From positions 1 to 53,739 of the forward strand of contig CAZIVE010000003.1 of assembly GCA_964542435.1 (NCBI GenBank): DNA of 53,739 bases, in the 5' to 3' direction. The translations under genes and the position numbers were made by a program. This document shows positions 7,049 to 15,776 of the stretch, piece by piece; the first letter of the stretch is position 1, and every line of letters starts with the position of its first letter. The notes beneath the pieces were generated by a model, which saw only the letters and a list, made by a program, of their open reading frames with translations, made no database searches and was not told where the DNA came from. This DNA comes from CAZIVE01 sp964542435 (GTDB taxonomy: Bacteria; Bacteroidota; Bacteroidia; Bacteroidales; Tannerellaceae).

Positions 7049-9196
7049 TTAGTCGTTCATAAGGATATTCAGGATCTCGCAAGCGCACTTCGAAACGGAA
7101 CTACCCGGACCGAAGATAGCTGCAACACCAGCCTTATACAAGAAGTCGTAGTCTTGAGCAGGGATAACGCCACCGGCTATTACAATGATGTCGGGACGAC
7201 CCAGTTTCTTCAGCTCTTCGATAACCTGAGGAACAAGTGTCTTATGACCGGCAGCCAGAGAAGAAACGCCCAATACATGAACGTCGTTCTCAACAGCCTG
7301 GCGAGCAGCCTCGGCAGGAGTCTGGAACAACGGACCCATATCAACGTCGAATCCGCAGTCTGCATAGCCGGTAGCTACGACCTTTGCACCACGGTCGTGT
7401 CCGTCCTGACCCATCTTAGCGATCATGATACGCGGTTGACGACCCTCTTTCTTCGCAAATTCCTTTGCCAGTTCACAAGCTTTGAGGAAGCTCGGATCTT
7501 TCTTGTTTTCTGATGAATACACGCCTGAAATAGTTCTGATGATTGCTTTATAACGACCTACAACCTCTTCGCATGCGTCGGAGATTTCACCCAAAGATGC
7601 GCGAACGGCAGCAGCTTTCACTGCGAAATCAAGCAGATTGCCTTTCTTCGTGCGAACACATTCGGTCAGATCAGCAAGGGCTTTCTTAACGGCAGCTTCG
7701 TCACGGTTTGCACGCAATTTCTTCAACAGGTCGATCTGTTCGTTACGAACAGCCGTGTTATCGATCTCGAGGATATCGATTGGAGCCTCTTTCTCAAGAC
7801 GGTACTTGTTGACACCGATGATCGTCTGAACACCAGAGTCGATACGAGCCTGTGTACGAGCAGCAGCCTCTTCGATACGCATCTTCGGCAGACCGGTTTC
7901 GATGGCCTTTGCCATACCGCCCATGCTTTCGATTTCCTGAATCAAGCCCCAAGCTTTGTGTACCAATTCGTTGGTCAAAGTCTCTACATAGTAAGAACCT
8001 GACCAAGGATCGATCTCCTTGCAGACTTTCGTTTCATTCTGGATATAGATCTGTGTGTTACGAGCGATACGTGCAGAGAAGTCGGTCGGAAGGGCGATAG
8101 CCTCATCCAATGCGTTGGTATGCAGACTCTGAGTGTGACCCAGAACGGCTGCCATAGCTTCGATACAAGTACGACCTACGTTGTTGAACGGATCCTGCTC
8201 TGTGAGTGACCAACCTGAAGTCTGGCAGTGTGTACGCAGAGAAAGAGATTTCGGATTCTTAGCACCGAAGCTCTTTACGATCTTTGCCCACAACAGACGA
8301 GCGGCACGCATCTTTGCAATTTCCATGAAGTGGTTGACGCCGATACCCCAGAAGAAAGAGAGACGAGGAGCAAAAGCATCTACATCGATTCCGGCATTGA
8401 TACCAGCGCGCAGATATTCAAGTCCGTCGCACAGTGTGTAAGCCATTTCGATGTCGGCTGTTGCACCAGCTTCCTGCATGTGATAACCGGAGATAGAGAT
8501 GGAATTGAATTTCGGCATCTTCTGTGATGTATATTCGAAGATGCTGGCGATAATTCTCATGGAGAACTCAGGCGGATAGATATAGGTGTTACGAACCATG
8601 AACTCTTTCAGAATATCATTCTGAATGGTTCCCTGCATCTCTTCAAGTTTAGCGCCCTGTTCCAGACCAGCGTTGATGTAGAATGCCAAGATAGGCAGAA
8701 CGGCACCGTTCATTGTCATGGAGACAGACATCTTGCTCAAAGGAATACCGTCGAACAAAACCTTCATATTTTCGAGCGAGCAGATGGAAACGCCGGCTTT
8801 ACCAACGTCACCTACGACACGTTCGTTATCAGCATCGTATCCACGATGTGTAGGAAGGTCGAATGCAACAGACAGACCTTTCTGGCCGCTGGCGAGGTTA
8901 CGACGATAGAATGCGTTTGACTCTTCAGCTGTAGAGAAACCTGCATACTGACGGATGGTCCAAGGACGCATCGGATACATAGCACTGTAAGGGCCGCCCA
9001 GGAAAGGAGGCAGACCTGCGCAGTAGTGCAGATGTTCCATTCCTTCCAGATCCTCTTTGGTATAAACCGGCTTCACCATGATGTGCTCCGGTGTGTGCCA
9101 ATCGGCTTCAATGCCGTTCTCTTTTGCCCATTTCGTTGCGTCGGTAGCAGCGAATCCGGCATTTTTGATATCAATATCTTTAAAATTCGGTTTCAT
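7049..9196 (-). CDS. mutB: Methylmalonyl-CoA mutase, large (catalytic) subunit
   Basis: A protein of 715 residues. With MutA it interconverts succinyl-CoA and (R)-methylmalonyl-CoA using adenosylcobalamin, the step that leads to propionate in Bacteroidales or consumes propionyl-CoA. The barrel domain shows MYPMRPWTIRQYAGF near residue 75 and RTHCQTSGWSLTEQDP in the middle. The C-terminal cobalamin-binding domain has the DGHDRG signature near residue 598, with the histidine that ligates cobalt, followed by glycine-rich segments (VIAGGVIP, IFGPGSS). It starts 10 bp after mutA and shares its promoter. The need for B12 connects it to cobD and to the cobalamin riboswitch elsewhere in the window. 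Confidence 0.97.
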   Translation of the reverse strand: MKPNFKDIDIKNAGFAATDATKWAKENGIEADWHTPEHIMVKPVYTKEDLEGMEHLHYCAGLPPFLGGPYSAMYPMRPWTIRQYAGFSTAEESNAFYRRNLASGQKGLSVAFDLPTHRGYDADNERVVGDVGKAGVSICSLENMKVLFDGIPLSKMSVSMTMNGAVLPILAFYINAGLEQGAKLEEMQGTIQNDILKEFMVRNTYIYPPEFSMRIIASIFEYTSQKMPKFNSISISGYHMQEAGATADIEMAYTLCDGLEYLRAGINAGIDVDAFAPRLSFFWGIGVNHFMEIAKMRAARLLWAKIVKSFGAKNPKSLSLRTHCQTSGWSLTEQDPFNNVGRTCIEAMAAVLGHTQSLHTNALDEAIALPTDFSARIARNTQIYIQNETKVCKEIDPWSGSYYVETLTNELVHKAWGLIQEIESMGGMAKAIETGLPKMRIEEAAARTQARIDSGVQTIIGVNKYRLEKEAPIDILEIDNTAVRNEQIDLLKKLRANRDEAAVKKALADLTECVRTKKGNLLDFAVKAAAVRASLGEISDACEEVVGRYKAIIRTISGVYSSENKKDPSFLKACELAKEFAKKEGRQPRIMIAKMGQDGHDRGAKVVATGYADCGFDVDMGPLFQTPAEAARQAVENDVHVLGVSSLAAGHKTLVPQVIEELKKLGRPDIIVIAGGVIPAQDYDFLYKAGVAAIFGPGSSVSKCACEILNILMND

Positions 9197-9206
9197 GATT
9201 TACTTC

Positions 9207-11060
9207 TTATTTAATCCCTAATTTGGCGTTGAATGCGGTCAGCGTTTCAAGAACGTTGCTCTTTACGTGTACAAAGTTGGCGATACCCAACGCTTTGAGA
9301 TCTTCCATGCATGCAGGAGAACCGGCTACAACGAATTCTGCTCTTCCTGCCAAAGCCTTGAATGCTTCGGGTGCATAAGTTGCATATTCATCATCACTTG
9401 AGCAGAGAACGATGATCTCAGCACCGCTCTTTACGCCTGCTTCAATTCCTTCTTCTACGGTGTTGAAGCCGAGGTTGTCGATGATCTTGTATCCAGCGCA
9501 TGCGAAGAAGTTGGCAGAGAACTGCGAACGTGCGATACGCATAGCGAGGTTACCGATAGTCAGCATGAATACCTTCGGAGCTTTACCGCTCTTCTCGGTT
9601 GCCATACGAAGATCCTCAAACTGAGAAGCGCCGCGGCTGAAATCAAGTTTCGTGATCGAACCGTTACCCTCTTCGCAGCACGGGCACTTGCCTTCGTTCT
9701 TAACCTTATCACCTGCAACCTCCGTGAAGTTCGGGAATTGGTTGGTGCCAAGGATAAATTCGCGACGTGTGGCAACACCTTTATGACGAGCGTCATTGCT
9801 CGCGTTGACAGCAGCCTGGACGTTTCCGGCATTGGCTTCAGCGGCAAATCCACCCTTATCCTCTACATCGAGGAAGAGCTTCCAAGCTACATCAGCGATT
9901 GATGTTGTCAGGTTCTCAATATAATAAGAACCGGCTCCCGGATCCACAACGCGGTTGAAATGGCTCTCTTCCTTCAGCAGCAACTGCTGGTTGCGTGCAA
10001 TACGTTCTGAGAACTCATCCGGAGTTTCATAAGCCTGGTCGAATGGGCGAACGGTGATTTCATCCACACCACCCAGAGCGGCAGACATGGATTCTGTTTC
10101 TGTACGAAGCAGATTGACATAAGAATCAAAAACAGTCATGTTCCACATAGAGGTCTGAGCGTGAGCTACCATCTTGCAAGCGCAGTCGCATTTGGGAGCA
10201 TAAGCCTTGACGATCTCAGCCCACAACCAGCGAGCTGCGCGGAACTTTGCTATTTCCAAGAAATAGTTGGAAGAGATTCCCAAGTTGAACTTGATGCGTT
10301 TTGCCACTTCATCAATAGAAAGGCCTTTGTCGGTCAACTTGGAAAGTATATCGTTACCCCAAGCAAGAGCATAACCCAGTTCCTGAGTAATGTAAGCTCC
10401 GGCATTGTTCAACATGAATGCGTTGACAGCAAGAACGCGGTATTCGGGAAGCTCATTTGCAGCCTTGATTACTTCAACGGCAGCTTCTACCCATTCTGTG
10501 TTGGGTTCTCCCTTTACTAACGGTTTCTTGAACGGGTCGAAATTGATGGCACCTACACATTTAGAGAGGTCTGCTCCCTTTTTCTTGAAGTAGTCTGTCA
10601 AAATCGTTGCCAACTCTGCAGCTTTACAGTTGCAAGTCTTGAAGTTAAGAACGGTCGTTTCAGGATTGATCCCATCAAGTAACGTAGCGATATTGGCTGC
10701 GTTCATGTCAGCGCCTTTGAAATGGAAGCCCAAAGAATTGACACCCTTTGTGAGGACGCTCTTTGCTTTTTTGTTTGCTTCACTGAAATCGGTAACATGA
10801 ATGTTCTGACGGACTTTCCAGTCATTGTTCTTTTTCGTGCCACGTACAAACGGGAATTCACCAGGGAGTGAAGCGGTCGTCTTCAAACCTTCGATGTCTT
10901 CTGCACGATAAAAGGGATTCACATTAAACCCCTCGCCTGTCTTCCAGACAAGCTTTTTCTCAAACGGCACACCTTTCAAGTCGGCCGTGATCTTCGCCAT
11001 CCATTCTTCTGTGGAAATGGGTGGGAATTCTGAGAAAAGTTTTTCTTTCTGTTCTGCCAT
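9207..11060 (-). CDS. mutA: Methylmalonyl-CoA mutase, small subunit
   Basis: A protein of 617 residues, the structural partner of MutB in the heterodimer. It keeps the barrel fold (AHAQTSMWNMTVFD, VDPGAGSYYIENLT) but its C-terminal domain lacks the DxHxxG cobalt-ligand motif, as is usual for MutA. It contains a short cysteine cluster (CPCCEEG near residue 475) and a second one (CDCACK near 310). I note these without assigning a role. ATG 11060 (MAEQKEKLF) is preferred to the in-frame start at 11111, because a promoter box lies at complement 11114-11121 and the earlier start would sit almost on it. Confidence 0.94.
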   Translation of the reverse strand: MAEQKEKLFSEFPPISTEEWMAKITADLKGVPFEKKLVWKTGEGFNVNPFYRAEDIEGLKTTASLPGEFPFVRGTKKNNDWKVRQNIHVTDFSEANKKAKSVLTKGVNSLGFHFKGADMNAANIATLLDGINPETTVLNFKTCNCKAAELATILTDYFKKKGADLSKCVGAINFDPFKKPLVKGEPNTEWVEAAVEVIKAANELPEYRVLAVNAFMLNNAGAYITQELGYALAWGNDILSKLTDKGLSIDEVAKRIKFNLGISSNYFLEIAKFRAARWLWAEIVKAYAPKCDCACKMVAHAQTSMWNMTVFDSYVNLLRTETESMSAALGGVDEITVRPFDQAYETPDEFSERIARNQQLLLKEESHFNRVVDPGAGSYYIENLTTSIADVAWKLFLDVEDKGGFAAEANAGNVQAAVNASNDARHKGVATRREFILGTNQFPNFTEVAGDKVKNEGKCPCCEEGNGSITKLDFSRGASQFEDLRMATEKSGKAPKVFMLTIGNLAMRIARSQFSANFFACAGYKIIDNLGFNTVEEGIEAGVKSGAEIIVLCSSDDEYATYAPEAFKALAGRAEFVVAGSPACMEDLKALGIANFVHVKSNVLETLTAFNAKLGIK

Positions 11061-11113
11061 AATAATAGTTTTTATAAAAATGGTTACTGTTTCTCTTTCT
11101 ATTTTTAGCACTG

Positions 11114-11121
11114 CAAAGGTA
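11114..11121 (-). promoter_or_regulatory. -7 box of mutA-mutB
   Basis: TACCTTTG on the minus strand fits TAnnTTTG and leaves a leader of about 45 nt to ATG 11060. No convincing -33 TTTG. Confidence 0.55.
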
Positions 11122-11329
11122 ATAAATAAAAGAGAACAAGTAGATTATTATAAGAAAATAGACAGCTCTTTTAACGCCTTTTAGACGATGCCGAACTTAA
11201 ATGATTTCATTATGACAATGATAATCTTTCAAAACTTATTCATTCGAGGTCGGGAAACTTCGATTTGGTTAAAAGTCAAAAGGAAATCAAAATAATTTGC
11301 AAAAGAGAGTTGCATATCGAATTTTTATT

Positions 11330-11337
11330 TACTTTTG
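11330..11337 (+). promoter_or_regulatory. -7 box of tRNA-Glu
   Basis: TACTTTTG, 18 bp before the mature tRNA 5' end. A TTG at about 11310 may serve as a weak -33 element. Confidence 0.5.
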
Positions 11338-11355
11338 CAGCGTCGAACGAAGAAT

Positions 11356-11427
11356 GGTGCATTCGTCTAGTGGCTAGGACGCCGCCCTCTCACGGCGGTA
11401 ACCCGGGTTCGACCCCCGGACGCACTA
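11356..11427 (+). tRNA. tRNA-Glu (anticodon CTC)
   Basis: A complete cloverleaf can be folded: D-arm gtc/gac, anticodon stem ccgcc/ggcgg around ctctcac (anticodon CTC at 11389-11391), and T-arm ccggg/cccgg around ttcgacc. The 3' CCA is not encoded. The acceptor stem GGTGCAT/ACGCACT has a G-T end pair and one A-C mismatch at the sixth pair, which is slightly unusual but compatible with a working tRNA. Confidence 0.93.
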
Positions 11428-11600
11428 CTTTTTGATGCTGAATATCGCAAAGGTATTTGGCATTTTCTTTTTTATACGGTTCTTGCATCCTGACATCTTC
11501 TTCATTTCCCCTCTCGATTTCCTATCTTTTTCTTCAGATGGCTGAACTTCGTCGTGTCTTATCAAGACATAAGAAGATTCGTCTTGGATGGTAAATATGT

Positions 11601-11684
11601 TTGACCATGGTTAAAAATTTTTTTCACAGTAGTCCCAGAAAGTTTTAACCATGGTTAAAAAAATATTCAACCATGGTTAAATAA
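11601..11684. repeat. CCATGG palindrome array on a 22-bp lattice (locus 1)
   Basis: CCATGG cores flanked by A/T-rich inverted arms (consensus tttaaccatggttaaa) start at 11605, 11649 and 11671. The middle one is a perfect 18-bp palindrome (11643-11660). The steps are 44 and 22 bp. The empty 22-bp slot at 11627 holds CAGTAG within acagtagtc. A sister array with the same degenerate slot lies at 35357-35440. The surrounding 11428-11860 contains no gene that I can recognise. Confidence 0.85.
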
Positions 11685-11898
11685 TTTTTCCTCAATCTGT
11701 TTCGCTCCTTGCCTTCGGGAATCGATTCCATTAATCAATTATATGTTTCTAATATGTAAGGAACTTAAGGTTTCAAAATGAAACTAACTGAGGCGTTTCC
11801 CATTCAGTAATAGGGCGTTTGCGCAAAAAGTAAATGGTGAAAAAGCCGAATTGAGATATTTGCATTATCTTTGACTATAGATAGCGAAGATAAGCTGC

Positions 11899-11998
11899 NN
11901 NNNNNNNNNNNNNNNNNNNNNNNNNNNNNNNNNNNNNNNNNNNNNNNNNNNNNNNNNNNNNNNNNNNNNNNNNNNNNNNNNNNNNNNNNNNNNNNNNN
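11899..11998. other. Assembly gap of 100 N inside the 80-bp repeat
   Basis: Exactly 100 N, the usual placeholder for a gap of unknown size. The true number of repeat units cannot be read from this assembly. Confidence 0.95.
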
Positions 11999-12101
11999 AC
12001 CTCGGAATAATCAAACCAAGTTTTGCTTCTCCTCTCGGTTTGCATTATCTTTGACTATAAATAGCGAAGATAAGCTGCACCTCGGAATAATCAAACCAAG
12101 T

Positions 12102-12133
12102 TTTGCTTCTCCTCTCGGTTTGCATTATCTTTG
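12102..12133 (+). promoter_or_regulatory. Promoter of glsA-glsB (last repeat unit)
   Basis: TTTG at 12102-12105, a 20-nt spacer, and TATCTTTG at 12126-12133: a full match to the Bacteroidetes primary sigma consensus. The predicted leader is about 23 nt. An identical promoter lies one unit upstream (12022-12053). Confidence 0.85.
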
Positions 12134-12162
12134 TGCAATTTTATTTCAAAAAGGCGGATTTC

Positions 12163-12984
12163 ATGGATAATGGTTATACACGGATCGATGTGAAGCAGGT
12201 GCTGGCCAACAAGGCACCTAAGACTGCGGGAAAAATCCCGGGGTTCGTGATTAACTATCTTATCAGGACCATTCATCAGGACGAACTTAACGATATTCTC
12301 TTTCGATATCGTGACAAGCAAGGGACTGATTTTATGGAATCTCTTCTGGATTATTTTGATTTGAAACTTGAAACGGTGCATCCGGAAAACATACCGGACG
12401 ATCGTCGCTGTATATTTGCGAGCAATCATCCGCTGGGCGGATTGGACGGCATTTGTCTGTCTGCCATTTTAGGAAAGCATTACAAGGGCAGGTTCCGTTG
12501 TCTGGTGAATGATCTGCTGCTCTATATTCCCAATCTGAGGTCTATCTTTATTCCGATCAACAAACACGGCGCTCAGGGAAAAGACTATGCCAGTCTGACG
12601 GAAGAGGCTTATGCTTCCGACAATCAGATTCTCACCTTTCCTGCTGGCCTTTGTTCGCGGAAAATTGACGGAAAGGTTCAAGATGTGGAATGGAAGAAGT
12701 CTTTCATCTCGAAAGCGGTGGAATATCAACGTGATGTTGTGCCGGTCTTTTATGAAGGCCGCAATTCCACCTTCTTTTATTGCATCGCCAATATCAGACG
12801 TAAACTCGGCATCAAGATGAATTACGAGATGATCTATCTTCCAGACGAGATGTTCAAATTGAAACATACCACATTCCGGATTCATTTCGGGAAACCTATA
12901 TCATGGCATACTTTTAACAACAGCCGACGACCTCAGGAATGGGCACAGACTGTTCGCGAGTCTGTTTATAATCTAACTGTTTAA
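12163..12984 (+). CDS. glsA: Glycine-lipid O-acyltransferase (PlsC/OlsA-like)
   Basis: A 273-residue protein of the glycerolphosphate/lyso-lipid acyltransferase family. SNHPLGGLDG gives the catalytic HX4D motif near residue 89, and FPAGLCSRK resembles the acceptor-binding motif (FPEGxxSR). In Bacteroides the neighbouring pair GlsB and GlsA makes glycine and serine-glycine lipids: GlsB adds the amide-linked 3-hydroxy acyl chain and GlsA esterifies its hydroxyl group. This gene is followed after 10 bp by the matching N-acyltransferase, which supports the glsA assignment over a generic plsC. It lies immediately downstream of the promoter-bearing 80-bp repeat. The frame opening at 12103 starts inside the promoter and is not the true start. 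Confidence 0.75.
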   Translation: MDNGYTRIDVKQVLANKAPKTAGKIPGFVINYLIRTIHQDELNDILFRYRDKQGTDFMESLLDYFDLKLETVHPENIPDDRRCIFASNHPLGGLDGICLSAILGKHYKGRFRCLVNDLLLYIPNLRSIFIPINKHGAQGKDYASLTEEAYASDNQILTFPAGLCSRKIDGKVQDVEWKKSFISKAVEYQRDVVPVFYEGRNSTFFYCIANIRRKLGIKMNYEMIYLPDEMFKLKHTTFRIHFGKPISWHTFNNSRRPQEWAQTVRESVYNLTV

Positions 12985-12994
12985 ATCTTTAGCA

Positions 12995-13957
12995 ATGCAA
13001 AACATCATTGATCCCATAGACAGAAAACTGATAAAAGCTGAACTTACCAAAGAAAAACGGCTTCGCTCTACGAATAAATCCCAGAATGAGATTTACATCA
13101 TTACGGCACAAGATTCTCCCAATGTCATGCAGGAGATCGGACGACTGAGAGAGATCGCTTTCCGCTATTATGGTGGCGGAACAGGCAACTCTGTAGATAT
13201 CGATGAGTTTGACACAATGGAAGATGCTTATCGGCAGTTGATTGTATGGAGCCCTGAAGAGGAGACGATTCTCGGCGGCTATCGATTTCTCTGCGGTTCG
13301 GATGTGAAAAGAGATGCAAAGGGACAGCCGATTCTGGCTACTTCCCATCTGTTTAACTTCTCGCAAAAGTTTCTCGACGAATATCTTCCCTATACAGTGG
13401 AGTTGGGACGTTCGTTTGTCACACTCGAATATCAATCCACGCGCGGCGGTGCGAAAAGTCTTTTCGTACTCGACAATCTGTGGGATGGTTTAGGCGCACT
13501 GACCGTTGTCGATCCGGATTTGCGTTATTACTTCGGTAAAGTCACCATGTATAATACGTACAACACAGAGGCGCGTAATATGATTTTGTATTTCCTGCAG
13601 CTCCATTTCCCAGACCATGAGAATCTCATCACGCCGACGCATCCTCTCAAGACGAACACCGACATGAATAAGATGAAGGAGCTGTTCAACCAAGGTAATT
13701 ACAAGGATGATTTCAAGATACTCAATCAAGAGGTTCGCAAAATGGGCATCAACGTTCCGCCGCTTGTCAACGCCTACATGAGCCTTTCTCCCAAAATGCG
13801 GACTTTCGGTACAGCCATCAATCACGAATTCGGTGAAGTGGAAGAGACCGGCATTCTCATCAAGATCAGTGAGATTCTTGAAGAAAAGAAGAAACGTCAC
13901 ATCGAAACATACCTGAAAGAGGAATACCAATCGTCTGAATTGATCCGGAAGAAGTAA
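12995..13957 (+). CDS. glsB: Glycine-lipid N-acyltransferase (OlsB/hemolysin-like GNAT)
   Basis: A 320-residue protein of the acyl-ACP-dependent N-acyltransferase family once labelled putative hemolysin and related to OlsB of ornithine-lipid synthesis. The GNAT core includes REIAFRYYGGGTG near residue 53, a central GGYRFL strand, and YTVELGRSFV with the conserved ELGRSFV motif. In Bacteroides the enzyme acylates the amino group of glycine with a 3-hydroxy fatty acid, the first step to glycine lipids and the dipeptide lipids sensed by TLR2. Expected location is the cytoplasmic face of the inner membrane. It forms an operon with glsA. The basic C-terminal tail (EEKKKRH) may help membrane association; that is inference. 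Confidence 0.8.
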   Translation: MQNIIDPIDRKLIKAELTKEKRLRSTNKSQNEIYIITAQDSPNVMQEIGRLREIAFRYYGGGTGNSVDIDEFDTMEDAYRQLIVWSPEEETILGGYRFLCGSDVKRDAKGQPILATSHLFNFSQKFLDEYLPYTVELGRSFVTLEYQSTRGGAKSLFVLDNLWDGLGALTVVDPDLRYYFGKVTMYNTYNTEARNMILYFLQLHFPDHENLITPTHPLKTNTDMNKMKELFNQGNYKDDFKILNQEVRKMGINVPPLVNAYMSLSPKMRTFGTAINHEFGEVEETGILIKISEILEEKKKRHIETYLKEEYQSSELIRKK

Positions 13958-14030
13958 GGCATGGTTTCTTCTTCATGGAAGTTATCTAACAAAGGCTCGG
14001 ATTCAAATAGCGGCCATTATGGAGTAAAAG

Positions 14031-14795
14031 CTATTTCTTCAATCCCCAAACGATCAGTTCACTCATAAACTGACGACTGTCTTTTCCCCACCATCGTGTT
14101 TGCATTCCGTTGGCTTTGTTGCGCGTCCCGTCGGTATAACCCATAAGTTGGCCGACCATCGTGTCGGAAGCGGCAAAGAGTTTCCCGCCGTTTTTCAGTT
14201 TGACATACGAAGCATGAAGATACCCTTGTTCCATACAAACACTGGCAGGAATGCCGCCTTTGATTAGTCGTGCACCACTGAATGGAATCTCCAGACGACC
14301 ACTGAATATCTCGTTTTTAAAGGTGACAGCACCGCAATTGCCCGGAAGTCCTTCAACATCCTGACCAAATTCGATTCCGAAAGGTCGCGTGATGTCATTG
14401 GCTCCATATTCCTGCAGTTTGACACGACGAGCCTCTTCATCCACGAAGAAAAGCAGCGATCTGCCGTGACGGACATAGTTGACAAGTGCCTTTTTCTCCT
14501 GTTCTGTGATATTCTTCTGCAAATCCTTATTGAGCGGCGAGAGCATGATCAGCACATCTGCTTTCTTTAGCATCGCAGGCGTAATCTCAGCACTGTCGTT
14601 TACGACAAATTTCGCTCCGAGCCCTTCGATCATCGTTTTGTAAAGCGGAACAATATCCGTGTAATATTCATGTCCGGGATAGGTATCTTGACATTGCCCA
14701 TGTGAAAGATCGAACAGAACGGTCTTCTGCTGCGCGCTAAGTGAGAAACTTGACATCAAACAGAGGATCAAACATACAAAGAGATTCTTATCCAT
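14031..14795 (-). CDS. Secreted GATase1-like/DUF4350-like protein
   Basis: A 254-residue protein with a clear signal peptide (hydrophobic run to about residue 20, then SLSAQQ). The mature part begins VLFDLSHGQCQD and then alternates predicted strands and helices (ADVLIMLSPLNKD, SLLFFVDEEAR). This resembles the class I glutamine amidotransferase-like/IFT52-like fold of DUF4350 proteins, without an obvious catalytic Cys-His pair. The exact role is unknown. It is the last gene of the minus-strand operon with the MDR oxidoreductase (8-bp gap), the radical SAM enzyme and the ACGX peptide, and so may act on or respond to that product outside the cytoplasm; this is inference from position only. Confidence 0.6.
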   Translation of the reverse strand: MDKNLFVCLILCLMSSFSLSAQQKTVLFDLSHGQCQDTYPGHEYYTDIVPLYKTMIEGLGAKFVVNDSAEITPAMLKKADVLIMLSPLNKDLQKNITEQEKKALVNYVRHGRSLLFFVDEEARRVKLQEYGANDITRPFGIEFGQDVEGLPGNCGAVTFKNEIFSGRLEIPFSGARLIKGGIPASVCMEQGYLHASYVKLKNGGKLFAASDTMVGQLMGYTDGTRNKANGMQTRWWGKDSRQFMSELIVWGLKK

Positions 14796-14803
14796 TTTAT
14801 TTT

Positions 14804-15775
14804 TTAATTAATCGTTACTACAATTTTGCCATTTGCTTTTCCACTCTCAGCCAGAAGGTGAGCTTCTGCAATCTGATCGAAGGGAAATACTTTGGAGATA
14901 ACCGGAACAATATGCTTCAGCCGGATAAGACCGAACATACCATCAATGGCTTCCCGAGTCGGAAAGTTACTGTAGAATCCGGTCAGATAAACGCCGTTGG
15001 GGATTTCTTTAATTGGGTCGAAGTTGGAAAGAAAATATCTGTTGCCGAGAACGCCGGTCGAACAGACGATGCCATGAAACGCTGCCAGATGTAAGGATTC
15101 TGATAAAGTAGCCGGACCAACCAATTCCAATATCTTGTTCACTCCGTTGGGCGCGATGGCGTGTACCTGATCAAACAACGTTCCGTTATCAATGACCACT
15201 TCGTCGCAGCCGACCGACTGTAACAATGTGCGCTTGGTAGTTGAACGAGTGGTTGCAATGACTTTGGCACCGATTGCTTTGGCCAGTTGAATGGCCGCCA
15301 AGCCGACAGTACTGGTTGCGCCTCTAATCATCAGCGAATCGCCGGCGTCAAGCGGCAGACAGTCCACAAGCGATCCATAAGCAGTGTAGAAAGATTCAGG
15401 AATGGCGGCTAACTGTTCCCAACTCATTTCCGTATCCACTGAAAAGACATTCTTTTCGGGTAGAAGTGCATATTCAGCATAACTGCCGTCGAAGCTTCGT
15501 CCCATTCCGCCCATCAGCGCAATGACTTTATCCCCTTTCGTAAATGAAGAGTCTGAAGGATTCTCGATCTCTCCGGCACATTCTATTCCAGGAATACGAG
15601 GCAGGTGAATATAAGGCGCATCGGCTTCGAACTTCCTGAGTAGGATTTCCGAATGGTTGATTCCGAATGCACGTATCTTTACCAAAACCCAACCCGAACG
15701 AACTTCAGGAACGGGAACTTCGCTCACTTTGAGCTCTTCCGCACTACATGTCTTTGTCAATACTATTGCTTTCAT
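14804..15775 (-). CDS. MDR-family NAD(P)H:quinone oxidoreductase-like protein
   Basis: A 323-residue medium-chain dehydrogenase/reductase. GINHSEILLRK in the N-terminal GroES-like domain and RIPGIECAGEI are typical of the quinone reductase/enoyl reductase branch. The nucleotide-binding segment reads RGATSTVGLAAIQLAKAIGA, and the cysteine cluster that holds structural zinc is absent. The start ATG 15775 (MKAIVLTK) sits next to the stop of the radical SAM gene, so the two are translationally close. HxlR-type regulators often control quinone reductases of this class, and one lies at the head of this operon on the other strand. Whether it detoxifies quinones or reduces the RiPP product cannot be decided. 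Confidence 0.8.
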   Translation of the reverse strand: MKAIVLTKTCSAEELKVSEVPVPEVRSGWVLVKIRAFGINHSEILLRKFEADAPYIHLPRIPGIECAGEIENPSDSSFTKGDKVIALMGGMGRSFDGSYAEYALLPEKNVFSVDTEMSWEQLAAIPESFYTAYGSLVDCLPLDAGDSLMIRGATSTVGLAAIQLAKAIGAKVIATTRSTTKRTLLQSVGCDEVVIDNGTLFDQVHAIAPNGVNKILELVGPATLSESLHLAAFHGIVCSTGVLGNRYFLSNFDPIKEIPNGVYLTGFYSNFPTREAIDGMFGLIRLKHIVPVISKVFPFDQIAEAHLLAESGKANGKIVVTIN

Positions 15776-15776
15776 T

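Larger units (their letters stand above)
11861..12133 (+). repeat. 80-bp tandem repeat carrying a promoter in every unit
   Basis: tgcattatctttg starts at 11861, 12041 and 12121, and the 12041-12120 unit is complete (80 bp). The sequence before the gap ends at unit position 38 and the sequence after it resumes at position 39, so the flanks are in perfect phase and the gap probably hides an unknown number of whole units. Each full unit holds TTTG, 20 nt, then TATCTTTG. The last promoter faces glsA. Confidence 0.9.

Noticed and set aside
6879..7088. N-terminal extension of DUF4286
   Set aside because: It would run through the mutB terminator and contains a Phe-rich tract arising from the poly-A region.
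12103..12162. Upstream start for glsA
   Set aside because: It lies inside the TTTG/TATCTTTG promoter of the last repeat unit.
11871..12170. Reading frame across the N gap
   Set aside because: It consists of repeat and unknown bases only.
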